Of a stretch of 64,000 nucleotides of DNA, positions 39,486 to 48,027 are shown one piece after another. The DNA comes from Corynebacterium kutscheri (GTDB lineage: Bacteria > Actinomycetota > Actinomycetes > Mycobacteriales > Mycobacteriaceae): positions 434,001 to 498,000 of the forward strand of contig NZ_CP011312.1 of the NCBI RefSeq assembly GCF_000980835.1, in the 5' to 3' direction. The translations under genes were made by a program, and so were the position numbers. The notes below the pieces were generated by a model that worked only from the letters and a program-made list of their open reading frames with translations, was not told the DNA's origin and did not search any database. The stretch's first letter is position 1; each line of letters begins with the position of its first letter.

Positions 39486-39638
39486 CACCGTTATGGGGTA
39501 AACAATTAGATTATGTGCGCTTAATATCACATTTTTTGTGACTACAATGGTTCCCGCTATGGGAGTTTGGCCTTGGGCTGAGTAAAGAAGAAAATAGCCT
39601 TGTCATTCACTTTTTCGACCACCTTATCGGGAGGATCA

Positions 39639-41051
39639 TTGTCCACGAATGTGAAGCGGATTGTTATCATCGGCGGTGGCCCAGCTGGCTATGAAGCAGC
39701 AATAGCTGGGGCAAAATACGGCGCCGAGATTACTGTGGTCGAAGACCACGGTTTAGGTGGTTCTGCGGTTATTGATGATTGTGTGCCGTCGAAAAGCTTT
39801 ATTGCCGGTGCGAATATTAAAACTGATTTACGTCGCGCCGATGCTATGGGGCTAGAAAAAGCCGGTGGAATTACGTTGATGATCGCCGCACTCAATGAGC
39901 GTGTGCAAGGACTTGCCCATGAACAGTCTGAAGATATCCGGGATTCAGTCGAGCGTGCTGGGGTGCGTATTATTGATGGTCGCGGATCTTTTGATGATTA
40001 TAACCCTAAGCAAACAGTGCACTATATCAAGGTTGAGCGTAACGACGGTGAGGTCGAAACCGTAGAGTGCGACCTGGTTTTGATAGCCACTGGCGCTAGC
40101 CCACGGATTCTGCCTCATGCGCGACCGGATGGGGAACGGATTTTAACCTGGCGGCAAATCTATAATATTGATGCTTTACCAGAGCATCTTATTGTGATTG
40201 GTTCTGGTGTTACTGGTGCAGAATTTGTGTCGGCTTTTGCTGAGTTAGGGGTAAAAGTCACCATGGTTGCTAGTCGGGATCGTATTTTGCCACATGATGA
40301 TGCTCATGCTGCCGATACTCTAGAAACGGTTCTTGCCGAACGAGGTGTGGTACTAGAAAAGCGTGCTCGTGTTGATGAGGTGCTGCGTACCGATACAGGC
40401 GTGGTGGTTCGAACTGCTGATGGACGAGAAATTTTTGGTTCACATGCCTTGATGACCGTGGGATCGATTCCTAATACTGCTGAGCTAGGGCTAGAAAAAG
40501 TGGGGGTAGAAATGACTGCTTCCGGACACATTAAAGTAGATCGGGTATCGCGAACTAATGTTTCCGGTATTTATGCTGCCGGAGATTGCTCAGATCTTTT
40601 CCCCTTGGCATCGGTGGCGGCCATGCAGGGACGTATTGCGATGTATCACGCTTTAGGTGAAGGAGTATCGCCATTACGGTTAAAAACAGTGGCAACGGCA
40701 GTATTTACTCGCCCAGAAATCGCGGCGGTAGGAGTAACCCAAGCGCAGGTGGAATCTGGCGAGGTACGAGCACGAACGGTCATGCTGCCACTAGATACCA
40801 ACCCTAGGGCAAAAATGCGTTCCTTGCACCACGGTTTTGTAAAACTTTTTTGCCGTATGAACTCTGGAATTATTATTGGTGGGGTAGTTGTCGCACCAAC
40901 CGCAAGCGAGTTGATTTTGCCTATTGCTGTGGCGGTAACCAACCGGTTAACAGTTGCGGATTTAGCACAGACCTTTGCGGTATATCCTTCGTTATCTGGT
41001 TTGATTACTGAGGCTGCGCGTCAGTTAGTGCAGCCTGATGATCTTAGCTAG
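39639..41051 (+). CDS. lpdA: Flavoprotein disulfide reductase LpdA-type
   Basis: About 470 residues forming a two-nucleotide-domain FAD protein: VKRIVIIGGGPAGYEAAIAG at the start, the second Rossmann motif IVIGSGVTGAEFVSAFAE near residue 185, and IYAAGDCSDLFPLASVAAM near residue 310. The redox motif reads GLGGSAVIDDCVPSKSF, so only one of the two active-site cysteines of lipoamide dehydrogenase is present. This is typical of actinobacterial LpdA proteins, which act as NAD(P)H-quinone reductases rather than E3 subunits. The start is uncertain: TTG at 39639, close to GGAGG, is taken, and GTG 39651 is an alternative. An element encodes NPRAKM near 40804. Confidence 0.87.
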   Translation: MSTNVKRIVIIGGGPAGYEAAIAGAKYGAEITVVEDHGLGGSAVIDDCVPSKSFIAGANIKTDLRRADAMGLEKAGGITLMIAALNERVQGLAHEQSEDIRDSVERAGVRIIDGRGSFDDYNPKQTVHYIKVERNDGEVETVECDLVLIATGASPRILPHARPDGERILTWRQIYNIDALPEHLIVIGSGVTGAEFVSAFAELGVKVTMVASRDRILPHDDAHAADTLETVLAERGVVLEKRARVDEVLRTDTGVVVRTADGREIFGSHALMTVGSIPNTAELGLEKVGVEMTASGHIKVDRVSRTNVSGIYAAGDCSDLFPLASVAAMQGRIAMYHALGEGVSPLRLKTVATAVFTRPEIAAVGVTQAQVESGEVRARTVMLPLDTNPRAKMRSLHHGFVKLFCRMNSGIIIGGVVVAPTASELILPIAVAVTNRLTVADLAQTFAVYPSLSGLITEAARQLVQPDDLS

Positions 41052-41076
41052 GCCGGGTTGACTCGCCTGGGAAAAG

Positions 41077-41119
41077 AAACGGTACGTTATAGCTTCACTA
41101 AGCGTATAACGTACCGTTT
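41077..41119. terminator. Bidirectional terminator between lpdA and the 30-residue gene
   Basis: AAACGGTACGTTATA and TATAACGTACCGTTT are perfect 15-base inverted arms around a 13-base loop, bounded by A and T-rich sequence. Confidence 0.85.
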
Positions 41120-41157
41120 AATTATTATCGCAGTAGCAGCGATTGATCATCCAGCTA

Positions 41158-41250
41158 CTAGGAAGACAAGAATACAGCGCTGAAGAGATCAACTATGCTG
41201 TCCTTGACGGTCAGAAGGATGTTATAGAAATAGCCAAATAAAGAACTCAT
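41158..41250 (-). CDS. 30-residue amphipathic peptide gene
   Basis: A tiny gene with a clear ribosome-binding site (AAGGAGAAT, then 4 bases, then ATG) and its own terminator. The 30-residue product starts MSSLFGYFYNILLTVKDSIV and ends in LFSAVFLSS. It has regularly spaced hydrophobic and polar residues, so it could form one amphipathic or membrane helix. Short secreted or cell-wall channel peptides (PorA/PorH type) are known in corynebacteria, but no sequence match is claimed. It could also be a small regulatory peptide. Confidence 0.55.
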   Translation of the reverse strand: MSSLFGYFYNILLTVKDSIVDLFSAVFLSS

Positions 41251-41492
41251 AATATTCTCCTTATATAGGTGGATAGGGGATAAGCACAGATGTGACTTAT
41301 TGAATGTATATGTCACTTCTGGGCTGGGCTCGATTGTAGGTAAGCGAAAGCTGATCTGCAAACGTTTTTGATATGAATTAAGGATATTCAGTTAGAAATT
41401 TATACTTTTCTACAGCTAGGAGGATTTTTAAGAATTTCATATGAACTATTAATACAAGTGATTTTCAGCTAATTCCCAGTTGTTTGTTAGTC

Positions 41493-41879
41493 TTATTTTA
41501 CTAGGGAAATGTTGTGGGCTGTCGCCCAGCGCGTGATTGGTTCGCGGATTTCTGTGATGGCATCCTGGACAGTTTTGCGCTCTAGGACGGGATCATTAGG
41601 CAGTAACCGGTAAGGATCGCCTACCGGGACAATATCGAGCACATGAGCACCATCGGTATTAAGGTGTAGTACGGCGAGTGCGATCATATCGATATTTGTT
41701 TGCTCACATACCGCCCAGGTGTACATAGTGTCATTGAGCCAGCTTTGACGTGTTTCGGCAACACTTAAAGGCGTGAAAGCTGAAGTGGCCATGGCTAGAG
41801 CCGGGGTATCGTCGATACGATCATCGTTATGTAGGGGACGTGCATAGAAACGGCCGCCATTAATATCTGTTGGTTCCAT
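41493..41879 (-). CDS. Conserved hypothetical protein upstream of accBC end
   Basis: A 128-residue soluble protein starting MEPTDINGGRFYARPLHNDD (ATG 41877-41879). It has no signal peptide or recognised motif. Conserved-looking features are SWLNDTMYTWAVCEQ and HVLDIVPVGDPYRLL. The open frame extends further upstream, but that part overlaps the accBC terminal region and has no coding character. It lies about 100 bases downstream of accBC on the same strand and may be in its transcript. Function is unknown. Confidence 0.6.
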   Translation of the reverse strand: MEPTDINGGRFYARPLHNDDRIDDTPALAMATSAFTPLSVAETRQSWLNDTMYTWAVCEQTNIDMIALAVLHLNTDGAHVLDIVPVGDPYRLLPNDPVLERKTVQDAITEIREPITRWATAHNISLVK

Positions 41880-41976
41880 AGTCTTCAATTTTAGGCTGCT
41901 ATCTCTAGTGATAGTGGCAAAATGAAAGCACCGGGTAAAATGTCTCACCCGGCGCTTGTTTTAGTGCGCTAAAGTT

Positions 41977-43758
41977 TTAGGCATCTTTGATTTCCAATAG
42001 GATCTGCCCTTTGGTAACTCCCTCGCCAGCGCTGATAGCTAGTCCGGTTACAATTCCGGCTTTATGGGCCTTGACGGGGTTTTCCATCTTCATAGCTTCA
42101 AGAACAACCACTACATCGCCTTCGGCAACTTCGGCAGCTTCTTCCACATTGACTTTGATAACGGTGCCTTGCATCGGTGCGGTTACCGCGTCGCCAGATA
42201 CTGCGGATTTAGTGCCACCTGACCGGCGCTTTTTGGTCTTCTTTTTGCTTACACCGGCTCCGCTGCCAAAGGAGAGGTCACCGGGTAGGGCAATTTCAAC
42301 ACGTCGTCCGTCGATTTCAACAACGACTTTTTGGGAAGGTGCAGTTTTTTCTGCGGTGTTGTCATGAGGATCAACATAGGCTGGGATCGGGTTATCCCAT
42401 TCTTCTTCGATCCATTTGGTATACACATCGAATGTTTCGCCGTTACCAACAAAAGCAGGGTGGGAGACAATATGCTCATGGAACGGTAATACAGTTGGCA
42501 TACCTTCGATGGTGTATTCCGATAGCGCGCGCCTAGCACGCTGCAAGGCCTCATCCCGGGTTTCGCCAAATACGATGAGTTTAGCCAGCATAGAGTCGAA
42601 TTGGCCGCCGATTACTGAACCTTCTACGATGCCTGCATCCATGCGGATACCAGGCCCGGACGGTTCGATATATTTGGTTACCGTGCCAGGTGCTGGCATG
42701 AAGTTCGAACCAGCGTCCTCGCCGTTGATTCGGAATTCAAATGCGTGACCATATGGGGTGGGATCTTCTTTAATGCGCAGCTGCTGTCCCTCAGCAATAC
42801 GGAACTGCTCACGAACCAAGTCTAGGCCGGTAGTAACTTCGGTTACTGGATGTTCCACTTGAAGACGGGTATTAACTTCCAAGAAGGAGATTAAGCCATC
42901 GGAGCCAACAAGATATTCAACAGTACCGGCGCCATAATAACCGGCCTCGCGGCAGATACGCTTTGCTGATTCATGCAAACTGGTGCGCTGTTCATCGCTA
43001 AGGAACGGCGCTGGAGCTTCTTCCACTAATTTTTGGAAGCGACGCTGCAAAGAACAATCACGGGTACCAGCTACCACTACATTGCCATGTTGATCGGCAA
43101 TAACCTGACACTCAACGTGGCGGGCTTTATCCAAGTAGCGCTCGACGAAACACTCACCACGACCAAAGGCGGCTACTGCTTCACGGGTAGCAGATTCATA
43201 AAGTTCTGCTACCTCATCCATGGTGTAGGCAACTTTCATGCCTCGGCCGCCGCCACCGAAAGCAGCTTTAATAGCAATAGGCAGGCCGTGCTCTTGGGCG
43301 AAAGCAATCACCTCATCGGCATTTTTGACTGGTTCTTTAGTGCCCGGCGCCATGGGCGCATCGGCACGTAGCGCAATATGGCGAGCAGTGACCTTATCGC
43401 CTAAGTCGCGAATAGACTGCGGCGAAGGGCCAATCCAGATTAATCCGGCGTCGATAACTGCTTGAGCAAAATCTGCATTCTCGGAGAGAAAACCATAGCC
43501 AGGGTGAATTGCATCTGCACCAGATTTAGCTGCGGCATTGAGGATTTTATCAATGACAAGGTAAGATCCGGCGGAGTTTTGTCCGCCAAGGGCGAACGCC
43601 TCATCGGCCATGGCAACGAAAGGTGCATCCGCATCTGGCTCGGCGTAAACGGCGACACTGGTAATGCCGGTGTCCCGGGCGGCACGAATCACACGAATGG
43701 CGATTTCGCCACGGTTAGCGATGAGGACCTTCGTAATCTTCCTGGTTTCCACAGTCAT
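41977..43758 (-). CDS. accBC: Biotin carboxylase/biotin carrier protein fusion (AccBC)
   Basis: A 593-residue alpha subunit of acyl-CoA carboxylases. The biotin carboxylase part fills residues 1 to about 455: [34 protein letters not shown], the ATP-grasp glycine loop [13 protein letters not shown] and [14 protein letters not shown]. After a Lys/Arg/Ser-rich linker the carrier domain ends with [13 protein letters not shown]; the biotinylated Lys is near residue 557. It carboxylates biotin for DtsR1, DtsR2 and related beta subunits, supplying malonyl-CoA and longer extender units for fatty and mycolic acids. Two palindromes lie upstream. A CGGGTAGGGCAATTTC element variant encodes EIALPG in the linker region. 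Confidence 0.96.
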   Translation of the reverse strand: MTVETRKITKVLIANRGEIAIRVIRAARDTGITSVAVYAEPDADAPFVAMADEAFALGGQNSAGSYLVIDKILNAAAKSGADAIHPGYGFLSENADFAQAVIDAGLIWIGPSPQSIRDLGDKVTARHIALRADAPMAPGTKEPVKNADEVIAFAQEHGLPIAIKAAFGGGGRGMKVAYTMDEVAELYESATREAVAAFGRGECFVERYLDKARHVECQVIADQHGNVVVAGTRDCSLQRRFQKLVEEAPAPFLSDEQRTSLHESAKRICREAGYYGAGTVEYLVGSDGLISFLEVNTRLQVEHPVTEVTTGLDLVREQFRIAEGQQLRIKEDPTPYGHAFEFRINGEDAGSNFMPAPGTVTKYIEPSGPGIRMDAGIVEGSVIGGQFDSMLAKLIVFGETRDEALQRARRALSEYTIEGMPTVLPFHEHIVSHPAFVGNGETFDVYTKWIEEEWDNPIPAYVDPHDNTAEKTAPSQKVVVEIDGRRVEIALPGDLSFGSGAGVSKKKTKKRRSGGTKSAVSGDAVTAPMQGTVIKVNVEEAAEVAEGDVVVVLEAMKMENPVKAHKAGIVTGLAISAGEGVTKGQILLEIKDA

Positions 43759-43817
43759 TTGAAGCTCTCCTGGTTCTTGAATGTAGTAAAGCTACACACG
43801 AATAACTATCGTGCGTT

Positions 43818-43899
43818 TTGAGCATTGCTCAATAATGCGCCAAACATAAGCTAAACAACACGCTAGGCAAAATTGTGCGTCGTGTCATATACATGACAC
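43818..43899. promoter_or_regulatory. Palindromes upstream of accBC
   Basis: TTGAGCATTGCTCAA (43818-43832) is a perfect 7-1-7 palindrome. GTGTCATATACATGACAC (43882-43899) has perfect 7-base arms around ATAC. They lie 60-140 bases before the accBC start. In C. glutamicum accBC and dtsR1 are controlled by the TetR-type regulator FasR; one of these dyads could be its operator, but the published site was not compared. Confidence 0.45.
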
Positions 43900-43978
43900 A
43901 TTGTTGCATACTTTGATGGGCGCATAAGGCAAAAACTTCCCGTCTTTTTAGGTGAAGCACTTTGCATCTCAAAACAGT

Positions 43979-44863
43979 TTAAAGGGAGCCAGGCTCTTTG
44001 CCCAAAGCGATTGGCATGCGAACCATATTTCCCCACTCAGACCAAGAGCCATCATAGTTTCGTACTTTTTCATGGCCTAACAGGTACTTTAAGGTAAACC
44101 AAGTGTGCGCGGCGCGCTCACCAATTTGGCAATAAGTGATTAATTCTTCCTTGTCGAGTACCTCAGTGAAGGCCTGATCAAGCTCCGTGCGGGTGCGGAA
44201 AGTAGCATTTGCATGTACTGCTTTTTCCCATGGGATATTGACTGCTCCAGGAATATGTCCGCCGCGTATTACCCCAGAAAAGGGGAGCGTGGTGCTGTTT
44301 TCTACATTGCCTGTGTATTCAGCTTCGGTTCGAACGTCGATAAGTTGTGTGGTATTGGTGCTGTTGAGAATATCGCCGACAAAAGCACGCAGTTCGGTGT
44401 CATTGCGTTCAATAATGGGATAGTACGTGGTGGGATAGTCCAATACGTCAAAAGAGGTGTCGCGTTCTTCGGCTACCCAAGCATCGCGACCGCCATTAAG
44501 AATACGAACGTCTTTGTGGCCAAAAAGTTCGAAAACCCAGAAAGTAAAAGCTGCCCACCAATTTGATTTATCGCCGTAGATAACTACTGTGTCGTCACGG
44601 TTAATGCCTTTGGAACTCATAAGTGCAGCAAAGTCTTCACCAGTAATGTAATCGCGTATGGTGTGATTATTGAGATCTTTGCGCCAGTCAATACGAACAG
44701 CAGTGGGAATATGTCCAATGTCGTAGAGTAAGGAGTCTTCATCAGATTCAACAACGCGTAATCCAGGTGTGCCAAGGCGGGCACTGAGCCAATGTGCGGA
44801 AACTAACTTTTCCGGGTGGGCATAATCCTGAAATTGTGGATGCGGATCGTAGGGAATAGGCAC
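43979..44863 (-). CDS. sseA: Thiosulfate sulfurtransferase (rhodanese) SseA
   Basis: A 294-residue tandem rhodanese with two rhodanese domains. The N-terminal one (residues about 15-150) is inactive; the C-terminal one has the active-site loop YCQIGERAAHTW, whose Cys accepts the sulfane sulfur. GHIPTAVRIDWR and GHIPGAVNIPW are typical domain signatures. It transfers sulfur from thiosulfate or 3-mercaptopyruvate. A GTG start at 44861-44863 is chosen (AAAGGAAGC 3 bases upstream). In C. glutamicum a sulfurtransferase gene also adjoins accBC. Confidence 0.9.
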   Translation of the reverse strand: MPIPYDPHPQFQDYAHPEKLVSAHWLSARLGTPGLRVVESDEDSLLYDIGHIPTAVRIDWRKDLNNHTIRDYITGEDFAALMSSKGINRDDTVVIYGDKSNWWAAFTFWVFELFGHKDVRILNGGRDAWVAEERDTSFDVLDYPTTYYPIIERNDTELRAFVGDILNSTNTTQLIDVRTEAEYTGNVENSTTLPFSGVIRGGHIPGAVNIPWEKAVHANATFRTRTELDQAFTEVLDKEELITYCQIGERAAHTWFTLKYLLGHEKVRNYDGSWSEWGNMVRMPIALGKEPGSL

Positions 44864-45499
44864 GATGCTTCCTTTCTGTATGACATAGTGAGCGGCAGCT
44901 GTTTCTATGGTCATTATTAATGATCATGGAAACAATTAACGAAACGATTCTAGTAGTACGAATCACTATTGGTGGGAGCGAAGACTGTTTCTGGTAGTTC
45001 TTTTGCAATTATTTTTATAAATTGGTTGAGGGCGGTGGACGATGATGGGCGTGTGAAAATAATTCGGTGATTCAAAAAAATGAAAAACGAAGTTCAATTA
45101 TCGGAAATTTTCCATTTTCATGGTGAGTAAAGACTGAATTAATATCGACAATGCACTCATTTTCATCGTAAAGAACTTCAGCTCACCGCGTGGGTTTTTG
45201 ATAGATTTTTTCAAAAACTGATAAAAGCTCTACTGATGGAATATATCCTTTTCTTGTCGATAAGCAGGTAATATGCAAAGCTGCACAATGGATGTAAGTA
45301 GATATATTTAACAAAATGTGGCATTTATTACGTTGTCACTTGTGTAGCGCACATTACATTTCGTTCTGTCTTATTATGAAAAGTGGCATAGCTGCTGCAC
45401 TTTTTTACTCAGCGTTATCTGCACTGCGTATGACATGGAGCGCATGCGTTGCCTACTGGAAACCCACTAGTGTCCCTACAAGCGAAAGGTTTATTGCCT
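44864..45499. other. AT-rich intergenic region
   Basis: About 635 bases of noticeably AT-rich sequence between divergent genes. None of the iterated elements was seen here, unlike most other long spacers. Short open frames exist but lack ribosome-binding sites and coding character. It presumably holds the promoters of sseA and the ATP-grasp-like gene. Confidence 0.5.
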
Positions 45500-46558
45500 A
45501 TGCACAAGAGCATTGTTGTCTTCGAAGTTGAAGGTGGCTCCGACAAGTATTTTGACGGCCACCGTAAGGACACTATGCCTATAGTGAATGCCATCAAAGA
45601 CACCGGTTGGCATGCAGAAGTTGTGTACTATCGCCCAGAATGGTCGGATGCCCTATTCGATTATGTTTCTGCGCATTTCGACGCCTATATTTCACGTGTA
45701 AACCCAGGCAATATTCCAGGTGGCGAGCGAGGCTATTTTGAGCTGCTTACCAAGCTTTCCGAAGCTGGGCTAGTAGGTATGTCAACACCAGCTGAAATGA
45801 TGGCCTATGGTGCTAAAGATGCTCTCGTTAAACTTAATGATACGCAGCTAGTACCAGCAGATACTGCTGCCTACTACGATGTTGAGTTATTCCATAACAC
45901 TTTCCCTACCTCTTTGTCTTATGGCGAGCGCGTATTAAAGCAAAACCGTGGCTCTACCGGTGAGGGAATTTGGCGCGTGCAACTTGCTGACAAAGAATAT
46001 GCTGCCAGTATTATCCCTGGTACTGCTTTGCCGTTAGATACCAAGCTCAAGTGCACGGAAGCAGTGGACAATCACACCGAAATTCGCGAGTTGGGCGAGT
46101 TCATGGATTTCTGCGACCAGTACATTATCGGCGATAACGGCATGCTAGTAGATATGCGTTTTATGCCGCGTATTGTTGAGGGTGAAATTCGTATTTTGCT
46201 TGTTGGACCACACCCAGTGTTTGTGGTGCATAAAAAACCTGCCGCTGGTGGCGATAATTTCTCTGCCACTTTGTTCTCCGGTGCGCAGTACACCTATGAT
46301 CAGCCAGAAGCATGGTCAGAACTTGTAGATATGTTTGCTCATGCGCGCCCGGTTATTGCTGAAAAACTAGGCGGGGATAATATCCCACTGATTTGGACTG
46401 CTGATTTTATGCTTGCCGACGGTGAGAACGGCGAGGACACTTATGTTCTCGGGGAAATAAACTGTTCTTGCGTGGGCTTTACTTCTGAGCTAGATATGGG
46501 TATTCAAGAACTCGTGGCAAAAGAAGCCATTGAGCGAGTGGAAAAGAAATTCGTATAA
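45500..46558 (+). CDS. ATP-grasp-like protein of the Cj0069 family
   Basis: A 352-residue cytosolic protein. Features in order are FEVEGGSDKYFDGHRKDTMP near the start, SRVNPGNIPGG, VLKQNRGSTGEGIWRVQL near residue 170, VDMRFMPRIVEGEIRILLVG near residue 215 and YVLGEINCSCVGFTSELDMG near residue 318. The K-x-x-x-G-S-x-G-x-G loop and the E-I-N-C end resemble an ATP-grasp ligase active site, and I recall the Cj0069 family for this layout. The reaction is not known. The ATG at 45500 follows GAAAGG by about 9 bases. The upstream region is AT-rich, so acquisition by transfer is possible. Confidence 0.65.
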   Translation: MHKSIVVFEVEGGSDKYFDGHRKDTMPIVNAIKDTGWHAEVVYYRPEWSDALFDYVSAHFDAYISRVNPGNIPGGERGYFELLTKLSEAGLVGMSTPAEMMAYGAKDALVKLNDTQLVPADTAAYYDVELFHNTFPTSLSYGERVLKQNRGSTGEGIWRVQLADKEYAASIIPGTALPLDTKLKCTEAVDNHTEIRELGEFMDFCDQYIIGDNGMLVDMRFMPRIVEGEIRILLVGPHPVFVVHKKPAAGGDNFSATLFSGAQYTYDQPEAWSELVDMFAHARPVIAEKLGGDNIPLIWTADFMLADGENGEDTYVLGEINCSCVGFTSELDMGIQELVAKEAIERVEKKFV

Positions 46559-46572
46559 GTTGCTTACTACTT

Positions 46573-46603
46573 AAAAGGCGCCCGACCAGGCGCCTTTTTT
46601 TTT
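46573..46603 (+). terminator. Terminator of the ATP-grasp-like gene
   Basis: AAAAGGCGCC and GGCGCCTTTT pair perfectly around CGACCA and are followed by nine T residues. Confidence 0.92.
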
Positions 46604-46628
46604 AAAACCGTCGAAAAGCAAGCATGCG

Positions 46629-47036
46629 TTAATGAAGTAGTTTCTCTACACATGTTGGATCAGCATCAGAGAGCATCTGCCGGATTCGGTTATATTCCGG
46701 TTGGTCATTGATCATTAATGAGGCATTACCTAGAGCAGCGATTGCGCGTAGCACACCCTGGTTTGGGGTATGAGAAAACGGGACTGGCCCCCAGCCTTTC
46801 CAACCATGTGCCCGCAACCGATCTAAACTGCGATGATAACCTGTGCGGGCAAAGGCATATGCTTGTACTTTTTCACTATCACTGGTTGCTGCGGTGATAG
46901 CATCTTCAGCGATCGTTGCCCAAACTAATGGACTGGATGGATGTGTTAACGCAACGCTGAGGGTAATGGTTGGCGGCAATTCCTCAGCAGGTAGCTGAAT
47001 CGGATCTGGGGCAAGCATGTCCTTGAATTGTGTCAT
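46629..47036 (-). CDS. DUF3151-family protein
   Basis: A 135-residue soluble protein of the actinobacterial DUF3151 type. The characteristic segment is YAFARTGYHRSLDRLRAHGW followed by KGWGPVPFSHTPNQGVLRAI; both are well conserved in the family. Function is unknown. It lies 27 bases downstream of maf on the same strand, so it is probably in one transcript with maf. Confidence 0.8.
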   Translation of the reverse strand: MTQFKDMLAPDPIQLPAEELPPTITLSVALTHPSSPLVWATIAEDAITAATSDSEKVQAYAFARTGYHRSLDRLRAHGWKGWGPVPFSHTPNQGVLRAIAALGNASLMINDQPEYNRIRQMLSDADPTCVEKLLH

Positions 47037-47063
47037 AAGGCATATTCTACGCAGGATAGCTGT

Positions 47064-47675
47064 TTAGGAAATTGTTGTTTTTGCCCTAGGCCAGAAATCG
47101 CTGATCTGTAGTCCAAAAGAATAGAGCGCTTGGCGTACTACGGGTAAGGATAAACCGATCACGCTAGAAGGATCTCCCTCGATGCGGTCAATAAACCAAC
47201 CGCCGAGTGCTTCGAGGGTAAAAGCACCAGCACAACCCAGTGGTTCGCCGCTATGGGCATAGGCTTTGATGTCGTTATCACTAGCTAGGCCAAAGTGCAC
47301 CGCGGTAGCTGAGGTTTTGCTATAGCTGTGTGTGCCATAGCAAATATAGTGTCCGGTTAAAAGGTGCCCAGTTTTTCCACGTTGGTTATGCCACCGCGTG
47401 ATGGTTTCGGCCACGGTATGTGGTTTTCCTTGCAGGACACCATCAATTAATAGCATTGAATCACCACCGATAATGACGTCATTGGGGTAATCGTTAGCTA
47501 TTGCTTCGGCCTTGGCCTGCGCAAGTTTTTTAACTACTTTTTCTGGCGCGGTATCTGCTAACTCAGTGATAATGGCCGCCTCATCAATATCAGCGGGGGC
47601 AAGAATTGGTTGTATTCCGGCAGAAAGCAGAATCTGTTTTCGTGATGGGGAAGCAGAGGCAAGAACGATGCGCAT
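47064..47675 (-). CDS. maf: Maf-family nucleotide pyrophosphatase
   Basis: A 203-residue house-cleaning enzyme that hydrolyses non-canonical or modified nucleoside triphosphates. The N-terminal signature is VLASASPSRKQILLSAGI, followed by VIIGGDSMLLIDG near residue 68 and GAFTLEALGGWFIDRIEGDP near residue 145. Length fits the family. An iterated element near 47088 encodes WPRAK close to the C-terminus. A strong hairpin separates it from accE upstream. Confidence 0.9.
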   Translation of the reverse strand: MRIVLASASPSRKQILLSAGIQPILAPADIDEAAIITELADTAPEKVVKKLAQAKAEAIANDYPNDVIIGGDSMLLIDGVLQGKPHTVAETITRWHNQRGKTGHLLTGHYICYGTHSYSKTSATAVHFGLASDNDIKAYAHSGEPLGCAGAFTLEALGGWFIDRIEGDPSSVIGLSLPVVRQALYSFGLQISDFWPRAKTTIS

Positions 47676-47699
47676 AGCTGCTTAGTTTAGGACAAAAAC

Positions 47700-47740
47700 A
47701 ACTCCGACTAAATAAGCTGGTTTCTTATTCAGCCGGAGTT
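47700..47740 (-). terminator. Terminator between accE and maf
   Basis: AACTCCGACTAAATAAG and CTTATTCAGCCGGAGTT pair at 15 of 17 positions around a 7-base loop. On the minus strand the hairpin is followed by GTTTTTG, which fits termination after accE. Confidence 0.8.
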
Positions 47741-47766
47741 TTCCTGCTTTAACTAGGTAGTAAGTG

Positions 47767-48000
47767 TTAGAAGAAAGAAACGTTTTGGAATGCAGCTGGA
47801 TTGTAGGTGGTAGATCGTTGTAGTCGATCTTCTATATTGCCCCACAAATTGCGTTCACGGTGCGGATGAGCCGCTGACGTACCGTGGTGCGCCATAGAAG
47901 CAAACAACGCTGTAATAGCTGCTACCTGTGTACTATCGGGATTTCCTTTGAGTACACGGAGAAAAGGTTTCTTTTCCTCGGTGGTATTTTCGTCAGACAT
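47767..48000 (-). CDS. accE: Acyl-CoA carboxylase epsilon subunit AccE
   Basis: A 77-residue small subunit that joins AccBC and the DtsR beta subunits in the corynebacterial acyl-CoA carboxylase. The typical N-terminal part FLRVLKGNPDSTQVAAITAL and the C-terminal WGNIEDRLQRS are present. It begins 27 bases after dtsR1 on the same strand. Confidence 0.9.
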   Translation of the reverse strand: MSDENTTEEKKPFLRVLKGNPDSTQVAAITALFASMAHHGTSAAHPHRERNLWGNIEDRLQRSTTYNPAAFQNVSFF

Positions 48001-48027
48001 AGTTTTTTATTCTACCCCGGATTCGTT

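Noticed and set aside
45316..45531. 71-codon open frame before the ATP-grasp-like gene
   Set aside because: It overlaps the true start at 45500 in another frame, has no ribosome-binding site, and its composition is not protein-like.
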